A stretch of DNA of 64,000 bases from Suillus spraguei (taxonomy: Eukaryota > Basidiomycota > Agaricomycetes > Boletales > Suillaceae), in assembly GCA_016800925.1 (NCBI GenBank), contig JABCPU010000178.1:62001-126000 (forward strand), in the 5' to 3' direction. Positions 1 through 11,015 of the stretch are shown in pieces. The notes below the pieces were generated by a model. The model worked only from the letters and a program-made list of their open reading frames with translations. It searched no databases and had not been told where the DNA came from. The position numbers were made by a program, and so were the translations under genes. The stretch's first letter is position 1; each line of letters begins with the position of its first letter.

Positions 1-12
1 TCGATAACTTAC

Positions 13-623
13 CAATATAAACGAGGTAAGAAGCATCCAGGCTGGCGTGATGGCGGAACGAGGATGCGGCAGCATCCAACGCCGCCTGCGCCTGCTCAAT
101 GACGTTCGGATTATCGGACTGTAGCGATTGATAGTACTCGTTCTCTGCCAAACCAAATGTAACGAAATCTTGAGTCAAGTTGCCGAATATCAAAGTCATC
201 AGAGGCTAGGATAGAAAATAAGGAGATGTAGCTTCGCAAATCCGAAGACTCACCTGTGCAGAGCCAGCAGCAACAGCACAGATTACGCCAAAACAGTTCA
301 ACATTATCTCAAAGCGAGTTGAATACCTGTTTCGGTGAACTATCACGCTCAGCCAGAAAAGTGGGATGATCTAACCGAAATAGCGAAAAGAAAGACACAG
401 GGACGACTGTATCAGCTGTCTTTATGTTCTCTGCGTCACTTTCCATCTTCTTAGATGCTTTCTTTCGCCAGGGGAGAAACGCTCGGATGCCTTTGGAATT
501 CTGTTTCATTTCCAGAGTGACATGTTCTGGGGTTGCGAGCTCCAAGGCAGGTTTCTTCTCGCCGAGAGTGGCTGGAAGACCCTCCGAGGTACTATGTGGG
601 GCAAATGGAAGTTTCGGAGACAT
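13..623 (-). CDS. ABC multidrug transporter (ABCB/P-glycoprotein type), N-terminal part, runs off the window
   Basis: Exons complement(376..623), (254..326) and (13..205) join in frame across introns of 49 and 48 nt; the next donor (GTAAGT) lies at the window edge, so the gene continues to the left. The spliced protein has a basic, low-complexity N-terminus (about 80 residues), then SFFSLFRYSTRFEIMLNCFG and PLMTLIFGNLTQDFV, the conserved entry into the first transmembrane domain of full-size fungal ABCB exporters (Ste6/Mdr1 class). This family pumps drugs or lipopeptides out of the cell using ATP. The acidic stretch after LTQDFVTFG matches the extracellular loop 1 region. Both ATPase domains lie outside the window, so intactness cannot be judged. 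The start at 623 is the first ATG of the open frame. Confidence 0.82.
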
Positions 624-1563
624 GTTCTAGAGTACCTTCAAATTGGGCAGGCAGCTGCAAAGAAACCATGCTTTATCTCAGGTTAGGTCACTGCGGTTCC
701 GAGACAGCCGACGGCGTACGCGTCAACCAAGCTAATCTCATGACTGTACGTGAGAAGTAGTGTAAAACTTCGCAGGAGACCTCGTGGTACCTCAGGTCGT
801 TGGGGGAAGTTCCTTCTGCACCATGCAACATGCCAACGTGATAATCGTCCCATTTTTTATCACGTTGAACGACAAGGCCGAAGTAGCAAATCACTCGGAG
901 CATTGAATGGAACCGAAGCCCTTGCTTTTGATTTCGCAACCGCTTGCAGCTTGAAGTTCATTCGAAAGTCTATAGCCTATAGGGCAACTGCCGGATTCCA
1001 ATGGCATGATTATATCATTCCGTTGGATGCAGATCAAAGTCAGAGTGACCTATGTAAGGTAGAAGTCAGCGATAAACATCACGTGATAAAATATAACAAA
1101 ATCGTGACGAACAGAAAATAACGATTAACATACTATAGAGCTCGATGTCAGAACAATTGAAAAGATGGCACTGATGAGAGTTATTCTATGCAAAAACTCA
1201 TTTTTTCAGAACTACAAGAAGTGAGCTAGCGAGTGAGGTAATCGATGTTTTAAAAAGTGTACTGCCAGCAGAGTGTAAAACTGAAAGTCCGACACATTGT
1301 GCTGCAAAGCCGTGGCATTCTCAACTCGCACAGGCCATACTGTAAGAATGATACATCAAACACCTATAGTTGTAATCAAAGTGTGATACACGTATTACTG
1401 TGGTGCATAGTTGACTGGTCCATAGGGCTGATATATCGGTGGACCAAAAGCATCGCCCATTTTTGGATATCTAATGTTCTTAATAAGGTAATGTCACCTG
1501 CTGTGACATTTCGGATGAAGTTTTTTGTTCTACGCTGAAGGACGTGTAAGATCATACACCACC
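624..1563. other. Intergenic, divergent promoter region
   Basis: This stretch separates the ABC transporter (-) and eIF3e (+), so it should hold both promoters. Open frames here are short and lack recognisable motifs. I see no RNA gene or repeat. Confidence 0.5.
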
Positions 1564-3171
1564 ATGGCGGAATACGATCTATCAAAAACAATAATACCCT
1601 ATCTAGATCGTCATCTGGCATTTCCGCTGTTGGCCCATCTGGTTGAAATATCGCTCTTCCCGGTCGAGCAGGTTCAAGCAGCACAATATGAACTTGCAAA
1701 GGGCACGAACATGCTAGATTATGCAGTCAGCCTGTTTGAGCAGCTGCATCCTGACGAGGAGATTCCCGAAGGTGCGTCGTTGTGTTGTCACTCGCGTCAA
1801 TGGCGATACATGTAATCTCGATCTGTTAGAGTTTTCTGGGAAACGAGAGAAAGCCGTATCAACAAATGAGCGCCTACAGTTGGAGGCTCAAGCCGTTCTT
1901 GATGTGATCGAGAACCCGGACGTTGCACAAGCACTGCGTCAAGACAAAAATCAGAATTTGCAGTACCTAAAAGATAACTACAACGTACGTTCTCGCCTAC
2001 CATTAACCGTCTTACAACTTATTTACGTTTAACATAGCTCACTCTCGAACAAATAACTGTTCTATACAACTTTGGGCAATTCCAATACACCTACGGCAAC
2101 TATAGTGGTGCCGCAGACTATCTGTATCACTTCCGTGTACTCTCAACCGATAACGATCTCAACACTTCTGCGCACTGGGGAAAACTCGCTTCCGACATCC
2201 TCACTGGAAAATGGGAGACAGCTCTTGAAGAGTTGAACACCCTACGCGATGTTGTTGACTCGCGTTCGCCTTCAACACTCTTGACAGCATCTGCCGAGCC
2301 CGCAGCCCTCACGCAACTCCACTCGCGGACGTGGCTTGTTCACTGGTCTCTCTTTGTCTACTTTAACCATCCGCAGGGTCGGACACTCCTCCTTGAAACA
2401 TTCCTCTCACCCACTTACCTCAACACCATCCAAACTTCATGTCCCTGGATCCTTCGCTACATAGCTACTGCCGCTATCCTCTCTCGCAAGTCAGCCGCAG
2501 GCGGAACTGCTGCTTCTTCGCGTGTACGACACTCCATACGTGAGATCGTCAAAGTTATCCAGACGGAGGAATATCAATATCAGGATCCCGTCACATCTTT
2601 CCTGAAAGAGCTATATGTTGAGTTCGACTTTGAGGCTGCACAGCGTGAACTAACGCTTGCCGACCGCGTGGTCGGAGATGATTTCTTCCTTGGAGAGTTC
2701 AGGGAAGAGTTCCTCGACAACGCACGTTATCTGATTAGCGAGGCATACTGCCGTATTCACCAACGTATCGATATCGGGTAGGTCGTGTGTAGATCTTCGT
2801 CGTTTTATTCTCAAACCACGTCTCAGGGATCTTTCGGAACGTCTTAATCTCTCACGAGATGAAGGCGAGAAATGGATCGTCAACCTCATCCGCGAGACCC
2901 GTATGGGCGCGGAAGCGAAGATCGACCTGGAAAAGGTATGGATATCATTTCAGCGTCATTAATGACATCGCACTCGACCGTTGATCACCACATCTTCTTA
3001 TAGAACGTCATCGAGATCCACCGTTCACCATTACCAGTATATCAATCAGTTATTGAGAAGACACGTGGTTTGGCGTTCCGGACGCAGGCTTTGGGTACTG
3101 GTATGCTCCACAGTCCGCAGCAGCCGCAACAGGGTCAGCCGCAACCCGCTGTTGTTGAGGGAGCTGTGTGA
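1564..3171 (+). CDS. eIF3e: Eukaryotic translation initiation factor 3 subunit E (Int6)
   Basis: Five exons, 1564..1771, 1830..1984, 2038..2777, 2827..2935 and 3004..3171, join in frame to 459 residues, close to the usual 430-460. The start ATG at 1564 sits in a good context (ACCACCATGG). Family landmarks are colinear: the N-terminal [20 protein letters not shown], the helical repeats with [34 protein letters not shown], and the PCI domain with [20 protein letters not shown] and [15 protein letters not shown]. eIF3e is a PCI-domain scaffold subunit of eIF3, which recruits the 43S complex to mRNA in the cytoplasm. The C-terminal tail is rich in Gln and Pro. No frame break is seen. Confidence 0.95.
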
Positions 3172-3612
3172 TTAGTGCTATTTGTACTCGTAGGTCTTGC
3201 TACTCCAAAATTACCGTTATCATCTTCCTTGGCGATATCTCATGGGTTGTACAATATATATTTGTCTTGTTACCCACCGTGTTGCCAGTTTTGCTGCAAA
3301 GTTATATCCCCGACTCGACAGAGGAGGGCTTTGTTTTGGTAATCGGTTTTCGCCCCTACAATCTGGTGGTGGGTGAATTCCGCACGTCTTTAAGAACCTC
3401 CATTCCCAGACTCACGGCGTTACAAGGCATTACTCAAATTCGATGCAAAATGCTCCTTTTAACGCGCACCCCTTTGCAGAACAACCTTCAAGAGTTATGG
3501 AAATCTTCGGGACTTTGGACTCAGGGACTTGGTGGCAGTGCACCGTTACCGATTATGTAAACACCAATATCCTCAACACTCATCAACAATTCATTATACT
3601 CTCCATAACACC
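3172..3612 (+). other. Intergenic with a short SNF2-helicase motif relic
   Basis: At 3438-3508 a plus-strand frame reads CKMLLLTRTPLQNNLQELWK, which matches helicase motif III of SNF2-family ATPases (LLLTGTPLQNNLQELW) except that the invariant Gly of TGTP is Arg. Neither the Walker A nor the DEAH motif is nearby, so this is an isolated fragment of about 25 codons. The rest of the stretch has no recognisable content. Confidence 0.5.
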
Positions 3613-5524
3613 ATGGACACTGAGAGGAAAACAGTACCTAATGCATTATGGGCATACCTTCTCCAGAAAGATCTTCCGGTGTCCAGTGACTTTGTCGCCA
3701 CACCCATGATTCCTGCGATGGCACCCGTCGACAGGACCAACACCTCCATGCGAATGCTCATTCACGACATGCAGGCGACCCTCGAAAAGTTCTCCGCGAG
3801 AGTGGACACTTTGCTCATCAACGTCAAGGACGCAAAGACAGAAGTGATAAACTGTAACCGGATATTAGAGTGTGAACGTGAACGCGTGCTCGACGAGATC
3901 TCGAATAGTTGTGAGTCCGCATTTGGATTACATGCTTTGGCAAACCATTTCTGTAAATGAGACAGTTCATATTCTCATCACTCCTTTTAGCAAAGAAAGC
4001 GCAAACAGAGTTGAAGGCTTGTATTGGTGCACCATCGCAAGCATCATCTCTCGAATTGATCCAGAAATCACAATATTCAGCGGAAAACAGCATACAAGCT
4101 CTAGACAAGCGCATAGATGCGATCCAAACGGTACTTCATGTTTTTGCTACTAGGCCTGCTTTGTCTATAGTGCACTCAGCTGACAGGCCGTGATTCCACA
4201 GCTCATTCAATCCCAGAATCATGCTATGCAAGCCATTCAGGACCAGCAGCATTCAATACTAACCGTGGTGCTTCCGCTTCTTCCACTCGTACAAGCCTTT
4301 CCTTTGCATGTGGATCAGGTCAAAGCTTCTATAGCCGATAACGTCTTATCCAGCATCTCGAGTCTGAGTCGCGGTATTGACAGCATGAAGTCTACCTTAT
4401 CCGATCTATCCACTCCTTCTCACAGCATACGAAATGCTTCCAAATCAGCTGTAGCAGTCCCAAGCTCTCTTGCTGACAGTCGTCCCACCCGCAAGCGCAC
4501 CAATTCTTGGTTAAATCGAAACGACGCACATCCAGGGCGCTTACAATCTGATCAGCTCCACTCTGTCGGCTTGGCGACGAGTAGCCCTGCCACAGATCAC
4601 CATAAGAAGCCGCGATTGGATAGCACGTTACCCACTACCTCACCTAAGCTCGTGAGACCTCATACGGTGAACTCGCCCGAAAAGCACGCCCTGGATTTGC
4701 ATGAATCCCCAATTGCCAACGAGTTAACTTCTTCCGCGCGTGGCTCTGTTACCAGCAACAGATACACTGCAGCTCTAAGGCCCAAACATACCACGAGAAC
4801 GCCCCTCGTTGAGATACTACCTCCTCTAGTCAATCACGCCACTATACAGTTTCGAAAGCCCGCTACTGAGTTTTCTTCTGGTCCTGGAGCAAGTTTTCCG
4901 ACGAATGTTCAAAGGATGTATGCTTCCTCTCAGTCGGACAGACATCCACTTCCAGCGGCTCGAGCGCACGAGGCGATTCATCCAGCATCAACCACTGCAC
5001 CAATCATTCGAATATCTCTAGTGCCCCGCAGCCCGACAAATTTATCCCGCCAACTGCCAACCAAGATAGGAAGAAGATGCCGGAATCTGCAGCTCCACCC
5101 ATCCCTCCGCAACCGATCTCGAAGGCTATCAAGTTGGAAGAAGTTCTTCGCTCGCCCCTGAAATGTTATATTTCTATTCCATCGTCACCGCTATCGTCTC
5201 TGTCTTCATCTCCATCTCCGACCCCAGCCCCGGCTCAGTCCGTTTTGAAAACTCAGGTTCAGTATGCTGCAGGGGGGATGGCACGCCGCCAAGTCACATT
5301 CGCTATGCCGAATCAGGTATTCACCTCATCTGGTCCTTCAGGACTGGCATTGCCTACACTCGATTCTATGTCCCCGTCAATGAGTTTGCGTGATCGACGC
5401 GCGCAGATGTCCATGGTGAGTGCCAGTAGATGTTCACAACGATTGGTTTAATATGCACTTCCAAGCTCGGACGTACTACTTCCAGTGCAAAGCGCTTCAT
5501 CGCTCTGGGTTCCTCCTCCGATGA
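3613..5524 (+). CDS. Uncharacterised protein: coiled-coil N-terminus, Ser/Pro-rich tail
   Basis: The likely start is ATG 3613 (MDTERKTVPNALWAYLLQK). Exons 3613..3910, 3991..4130 and 4202..4892 join in frame across canonical introns. A frame change near 4890-4935 is explained by a 41-nt intron (4893..4933) or by an indel; the frame then runs on to 5415 and, after an intron 5416..5485, to a stop at 5524. Residues of roughly 35-190 look helical and coiled-coil (repeated Lys/Glu with hydrophobic spacing). The remainder is disordered, rich in Ser, Thr, Pro and Arg, with a short ordered patch MARRQVTFAMPNQVF near the end. I do not recognise the family. A structural or chromatin/meiosis role would be a guess. 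Exon 5 and the end are the least certain parts. Confidence 0.5.
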
Positions 5525-5667
5525 AGAAGGCTAAAAACTACATACATTCACTATTTCCTTGTAACTCCTTGATCTTCGTTTTCACTAGTTGTAGAGGCAC
5601 TACGATGATGTTCATTGATGCTTCAAAACCTGCGATTCAAATATGCTCAACAGTGCTCATTTTCGAA

Positions 5668-6986
5668 TCATACATCTTTGACCTGCTCTTCCAGCCAATC
5701 CCACAGCGCCTTACCAAGTTGAGGATCTTGGGTTTCCTGTCTGGGCGGTCTGGCGCGAGCCCACGGCGCAAGATACTAGAGACCTTTTAGCACCACAACA
5801 GCACACAATTTCAATCCCCGAATTTACCTTGCCATTCAGGCTAGCAGCTTCTGTGGACGTAGCAGCATACAACTGCGTAAGGGCGCCTTGAGATACTTCA
5901 TACAGCATCTTGAGTAACACCATCATCTGGTAACCATATTAGTGTTGTTGAAAAAATCGAAGACTCAGTGAATTACCATAATCTGCTTGGCAATACTTGA
6001 AAGTGGATCCATAGTGTGACGCAACCCCTCTGTATCGATATTACCAGGATTCAGCGCCGTCGAAATAATACCCTGGTCTCCATATCGCTTCGCCAATTCA
6101 AGGGCAAACACGACATTTCCCTGTATCATGATCAGCTTTATTTCACAACGCTAACAGAAGCGCTTTACGAATTTGCTTTGGTTGTAAAGGATTACCCTTG
6201 AGCATTTCTTTCGAGCCGGGCCATCTTTGAAAGTGTTAAAATCGAGACCTCCAAATAAATGGGCGCAGGAAGAGACGTTTACAACGCGGACTTTTCCTTC
6301 GGGAATAGCCCTAGCCGTCGAAGTTAGGATGGGGAGCAGGAGCTTTGTGAAGTAATAGTGGCCTGAAAGGCATCAACCCCAGGTCATCTCGATAGGATTG
6401 TCAGATTTATCACCAAGGACGTTCGTTCCAAACTGGAGGTCATAGCCATCTGCGGTCACTAGCTCGATCGACGGTACCATGACACCACTCGTGATGTTCA
6501 GTACTACAGATCTCGTTCAGGTAGAAAAGTCTCACGCGTTATTTAGAAGGATATGGAGCTGTGTCTCTTTGCTATTGAATAGCTGAGTGTGATACTAGTA
6601 ATCCCTTGAATAGCATACCTCTCACCTCAGGAACTCTTTAGCAGACGCTTTGATTGCCTTCAGGTCACTAAGATCGAGTTTCAAGAATATCGCCTCGTTC
6701 CCAGTCTCCTGCTTCAGTTGACGAATAGCCTCCTGTGAAGCAGCCTGGTTGCGAGCCGCGATATAAACTTTCGCGCCATGTGCAAGCAGAACCTCGAAGT
6801 ACACGTCAGCACAAACCCTCGACTTCGTTCATGAAAAGTAATTACCTTCGCAGTCTCCTTCCCGATGCCCGAGTTGGCACCGGTCACAATAGCCACTTTT
6901 CCTGTCAGGTCTGGAATTTGTTCAACGAAAAAAGTGGCTTTTGGAGGCATTGCGTCGGTGATCCAAGATAGAAGATTGTCCATCAT
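5668..6986 (-). CDS. Short-chain dehydrogenase/reductase (RDH/WWOX-like)
   Basis: Eight exons, complement(5668..5775, 5828..5926, 5977..6120, 6169..6362, 6414..6487, 6536..6571, 6626..6792, 6846..6986), join in frame to 320 residues. Residues 29-40 hold [13 protein letters not shown], the TGxxxGxG dinucleotide-binding motif of classical SDRs; LLNNAG follows, then the catalytic Ser in VVNVSSCAH and YNQSK as the YxxxK active site. ALNPGNIDT and the C-terminal APWARARPP with a helical WDWLEEQ end are typical of the fungal retinol-dehydrogenase/WW-oxidoreductase-like group. It would use NAD(P)H on a small or lipid-like alcohol or ketone; the substrate is unknown. All introns are 44-55 nt with GT-AG ends. 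No defects seen. Confidence 0.88.
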
Positions 6987-7261
6987 GATTACTTCAAGCG
7001 ACCTCAGCAGGGTAGACTCGTAACCTGTCTCTAAGGTGTTGAGTGCTTGACGTAGCTACCACTCGATTGTTTCTGGACCGTCGTATATAAGCCATGAGAC
7101 TAGCCCCTGGGAAGAAATCTCGTGGAATGGTGCACCACCGACACGTCGACTGTCGGACAGCTGGCGGACAGCTGGCACTACCTAAAATCTTAACCCCTAT
7201 ATGGGGCGCAGGTGACTAAAGCGTGACGTGTTGTGTATAACGACATGTATTCAGTAGACAA

Positions 7262-7354
7262 GCCCGCTTAGCTCAGTGGTAGAGCGCGTCACTTGTAACG
7301 GATCATCGGATCCGAGAGATGATGAGGTCGGTTGTTCAATCCAGCCAGTGGGCA
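7262..7354 (+). tRNA. tRNA-Thr (anticodon UGU) with an intron
   Basis: The acceptor strands GCCCGCT and AGTGGGC pair, followed by discriminator A7354. The D arm is GCTC-AGTGGTA-GAGC, the anticodon stem CGTCA pairs with TGATG, and the T arm GGTTG-TTCAATC-CAGCC closes. The anticodon loop CTTGTAA gives UGU, which reads ACA (Thr). About 21 nt between the anticodon loop position 37 and the 3' half of the stem form an intron at the canonical eukaryotic site. The T arm and D arm provide the internal B and A boxes for RNA polymerase III. Confidence 0.88.
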
Positions 7355-7360
7355 AATACA

Positions 7361-7366
7361 TTTTTT
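7361..7366 (+). terminator. RNA polymerase III terminator
   Basis: A run of six T begins seven bases after the tRNA 3' end, the expected polymerase III stop. Confidence 0.75.
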
Positions 7367-7707
7367 GCTTATTTCGTTGCCCCTTTGTAACTTCTTATAA
7401 GATAATGACCGTCATGCATTACATAAATATATCGGATTAGGAAAACTAGTGAATTGGCAGACGTCTATGATCTAATTGCAAACCACTGGCTGGTATGCAA
7501 CAGGTGTCAAGAATATTCAAGATCAAATTTTGGAAAAGTATATGCCCACACAATGCCCACAAAAACTTTAACACTTAGAAAATCACTATATCAATCTGCT
7601 CCTTAGCGTGCACCGCCAAATATCCAGCCACGGGAGGCATGGTAATCGACCCACATATTCCCAAAATTAAGAACACTTGGAACATTTGTTGTCAAGCAGT
7701 TGTATTA
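7367..7707. other. Intergenic
   Basis: Between the tRNA and the 3' end of the desaturase gene I see no gene, repeat or structured element. Confidence 0.5.
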
Positions 7708-9508
7708 TCAATGGGAGGTGTTAGCGCAGATAACCAGTCGTTGACTGGGTGGGATGGAATGTTCTTCTGGCGCTTCCACACCACCTGCTAGAATGCCCAC
7801 ACGCATCATTCCAAGGAGCTACATGTCGTAAAATGCAAGAGTAAGATTGACGGCAATCAGAGTCAGTCATTAATCATTGGATAAGCAAACGCCATGGTAC
7901 GCACGTTATGTGCTGCGTGAGAGTGAGCATAGACACCGCCAAAGAAAGATGCCGTCATGTCTTTCCCAGAGTTTCGTGTGAGTAAAACGGGTCCTCCCGG
8001 ATGATTATCAAGGAACATTGACACGTCGTGGATATAACCTGAGATGAGGAGAAGGGTTCGAGACTGGGACTCTTCCTGGACTGTTTGCAAGGCGCGATAC
8101 AGGTTGATTAGTGACAATTAAACGTGTTCCAAACATGGAGTCACCCACAAGTTTTCCACGAAACCACAGGAAGTTCATGCGGAGGTACAGGCCATTCAAT
8201 TGAGTCCTGGACGTCCTTGAGAGCCTTGATCTTCATCGTGAGGGCACCCTTTTCAATTTCGTTGCTAGGGAAAACGCGGAGATGAGAGGCAAGGCCGATA
8301 TAGTGACAGACACTGATGAACCACTTGGTAGGGTCATACTGATACCATCGGAATGCATTCCTGGTGAAAAGGTCACGAATTGTGTGAATGACATTGAGAA
8401 TAGCTCAATGGATCTCAACTACTACCTGTAGTCCATGGGAAATTGATGGTGAAATTATGGTACCCTTCTCCCATAGTAAGAATAGCGGACAAAAGATGGT
8501 CGCGGGGAGTATGCTTGTCATCGTATGGCGTGGTTCCGAGGTAGTGAGCAATGGAGTTGATGCAAAAAGTGCACTGGGTTCAGGTCAAGTTTTGTCGTGG
8601 GTGACGAGAAACACAGAACTCACATGATGACACGCGGTCATGCGAAATGCACCAACGAAAAAGAATCCACCTTTCCAGTCTCCCCATAACAAGCCGGGGA
8701 TGATCATCGGAAGCAGGTACCCGAAAATAGTCAGGATGACAAAGTACCATCGGTGTTGCCACTGTACGAGAGGGTCCTTGCTCAAGTCAGAGATATCAGC
8801 TGGCCCCGGTTTTAAGTCTGAGTCAAATATAATCCATCCGATGTGGGTCCAGAGAAGGCCTCGTTTTGAGTTGTACGGGTCGAGGTCCGTATCGGTATGC
8901 CTGTGATGAGAACGGTGCCTACGTGCCCACCAATGACACGAGCCTTGCACTGCGCTCGCTCCTGCAAGGATGAGGAACACCTGCAAGGGGAACGAAGCGT
9001 TATATGACCTGTGCGACCAAAGCCGGTGGTACCCTGGAGCGGGACATTCTGATGATATGCCGTGAAGGTTATCGCCATGACCCACCTGCAGTTATGCCTG
9101 ATGGAGCAAATTCAGCAGTCGGTAGAAGCAACCATCAAAGAACACCTACCAAGCATGGAATAAATGTAATAGAGGGTAGTGCAAACGATAGTCTTCCGAA
9201 GGATAGGAACATAAAGCAAGCCGTACAACGAAAGAGCCGGTGTAATGACAAGGATAGAAAGGTTGAACCATCGTATGCCAGTGATGGTCGGAAAGCCCTC
9301 TGTCGCATTCTTAATGAACATATTGAACTGTCTCATGATCACCAGCAACGCTAGCGGAAGAAGGTGCGACCAAGAAGAACAGAAGGACCTCGTTACCAAG
9401 AGAAGGATTATATGATTTTCTCCTGAAGATTATGTACCGTTGAGGTATGGCATTATGAAGGTTCGGTGTGACTGATTTGATCGGGCAGCAAAGATCAGTG
9501 GATGACAT
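7708..9508 (-). CDS. ole1: Delta-9 acyl-CoA desaturase with cytochrome b5 domain, frameshifted in the third His box
   Basis: Exons complement(7708..7818, 7905..8080, 8149..8360, 8426..8573, 8624..9033, 9086..9097, 9150..9350, 9397..9508) add up to 1382 nt, one base short of 461 codons. The enzyme inserts the delta-9 double bond into stearoyl/palmitoyl-CoA at the ER membrane. Seen are His boxes 1 (HRLWSHR) and 2 (HRSHH), the PYDDKHTPRDH segment, and a C-terminal cytochrome b5 domain with NHPGG and FFGGVY. Exon 9086..9097 is a 12-nt microexon coding ITA of LGITAGYHR. In exon 8426..8573 the third box HNFHH is broken: after GEGYHNF the frame shifts by one base near 8450 and the HHQFPMDYR continuation lies in another frame. 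This is either a pseudogenising deletion of one C or a sequencing error. The first exon is the least certain. Confidence 0.88.
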
Positions 9509-11015
9509 GTTGTGCCATCGTGTGTAAAAGTGTAACTCAAAGTCGTGGAAGACAAAGCAACTTGTGAAACTCGAATGGTGAACCTGTCAGTATCACCAAC
9601 GTTTGATCCGAAACAATGAACAACAACCTTGACACTTACACATAGGTTTTAACCAGACATTGTATCGTTAAGTCCGTGTTACCTCGAGACTCTTCAAGTT
9701 GTTTCGTAGTTGCTTTTTCAGCAATCCTTGAGTGGCAAAGTGAAAGAATATATGGGAGATAGATAGTTGACGAGGCTTACGCTGATTCGTCCAACATTCG
9801 TCTCTATTAACTTTGTTGCAATTGGCAAAGAACAAGAGAGACAATAATTAATTCCACTTCGGAACTATTAATGAGCTAGTGCTGTGCTAGATCCGATACC
9901 AAGTACCGGTATTACTTATTCAACGATCTAGTTCAGACACCCTCCTGAAGTGTCTTATTCAAAAAGGTATTCATCTGTCAAGCTTAAGTTGAGACTGACA
10001 AGGTTGCAATGTTAAAGGCGGCCGCCAGAAGCGGAATTTCTCACTGCGACTGCCTCAAGGTGAGCTGTTGTAACCCGTCGGACTATCATCTTCCGAATCA
10101 TCAGGCAAGTATGCAGGTCGCACGACCCATGCAATGATAAACAGCATACTCATATATGCAGACCTCGAGATGTGTTTGTTTCCTTGAACCGATGTGCACG
10201 GCCCGGAGGCCAAGCCGGGTCAGATTGATTCAATCATTCTATATGAGCAGTGTAACAAGTAATACGGCACGCACGAGAGATAGGTGAACCAAGGAATTGA
10301 CCAGATGCAGGTGGACCATATCATGATGATATGTATGTAGCCCACGCATGTAGGGTCATCCCGCTCGTTAGCGCTGAGTTCAAGTAAGCTTTACGACGTG
10401 CCAGTCAACAACTTTGTTTGCAGCGATCACGCGGGTAATGTCCAAGTCGGCCAAACCCCTTCAGGGTTCAAGTTGACAGATGCGCCGCTCATCTGCCAGT
10501 ACTTCATGGCATAGATAATGGCTCGGATCTAATACTCGTTCCGCTCGCTATTGTTTCTCAAAGGCATTTATGTAAACACGCACTAGGCCCGGATGTTTGA
10601 CTGCTGCTCTTGAGTCCTCCACTCCAAGCCCGGCTACCCTTCAGGTTCAGGTCTAGGAAAAATTTATCTCACGCCAATACTTTGGTTTGTACCTGTAGGG
10701 TTGCGAGACCCTGGCCACCTATGGTAGGGTTGAACGTTCTGATTCACGTTAGCACTTGTCACTGATACCGTTAGATGCTAATCGCTAGGTCGAATGAGGC
10801 GAGGATGGAGATTAATGAAGTTAGGAGCCTCAAATAGTCCTACTAAAGTGCCTCGATTTCAAGTTTGTACTATAGACTTACTATAGTACTAGTGGCATCC
10901 TATTAATATCTATCCTTCCATAATATTTATGGTGGATCAAACTGCAGATTATCATTATCTTTATATCTTGACACCCGACTTCTACACTGCTCAACCTCTG
11001 CCTTCTATCGCAACA
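9509..11015. other. Intergenic, about 1.5 kb
   Basis: This lies between the desaturase (-) and the decarboxylase (+) and should contain both promoters. No coding motif, RNA gene or clear repeat was found; the few open frames are short and lack domain signatures. Confidence 0.45.
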
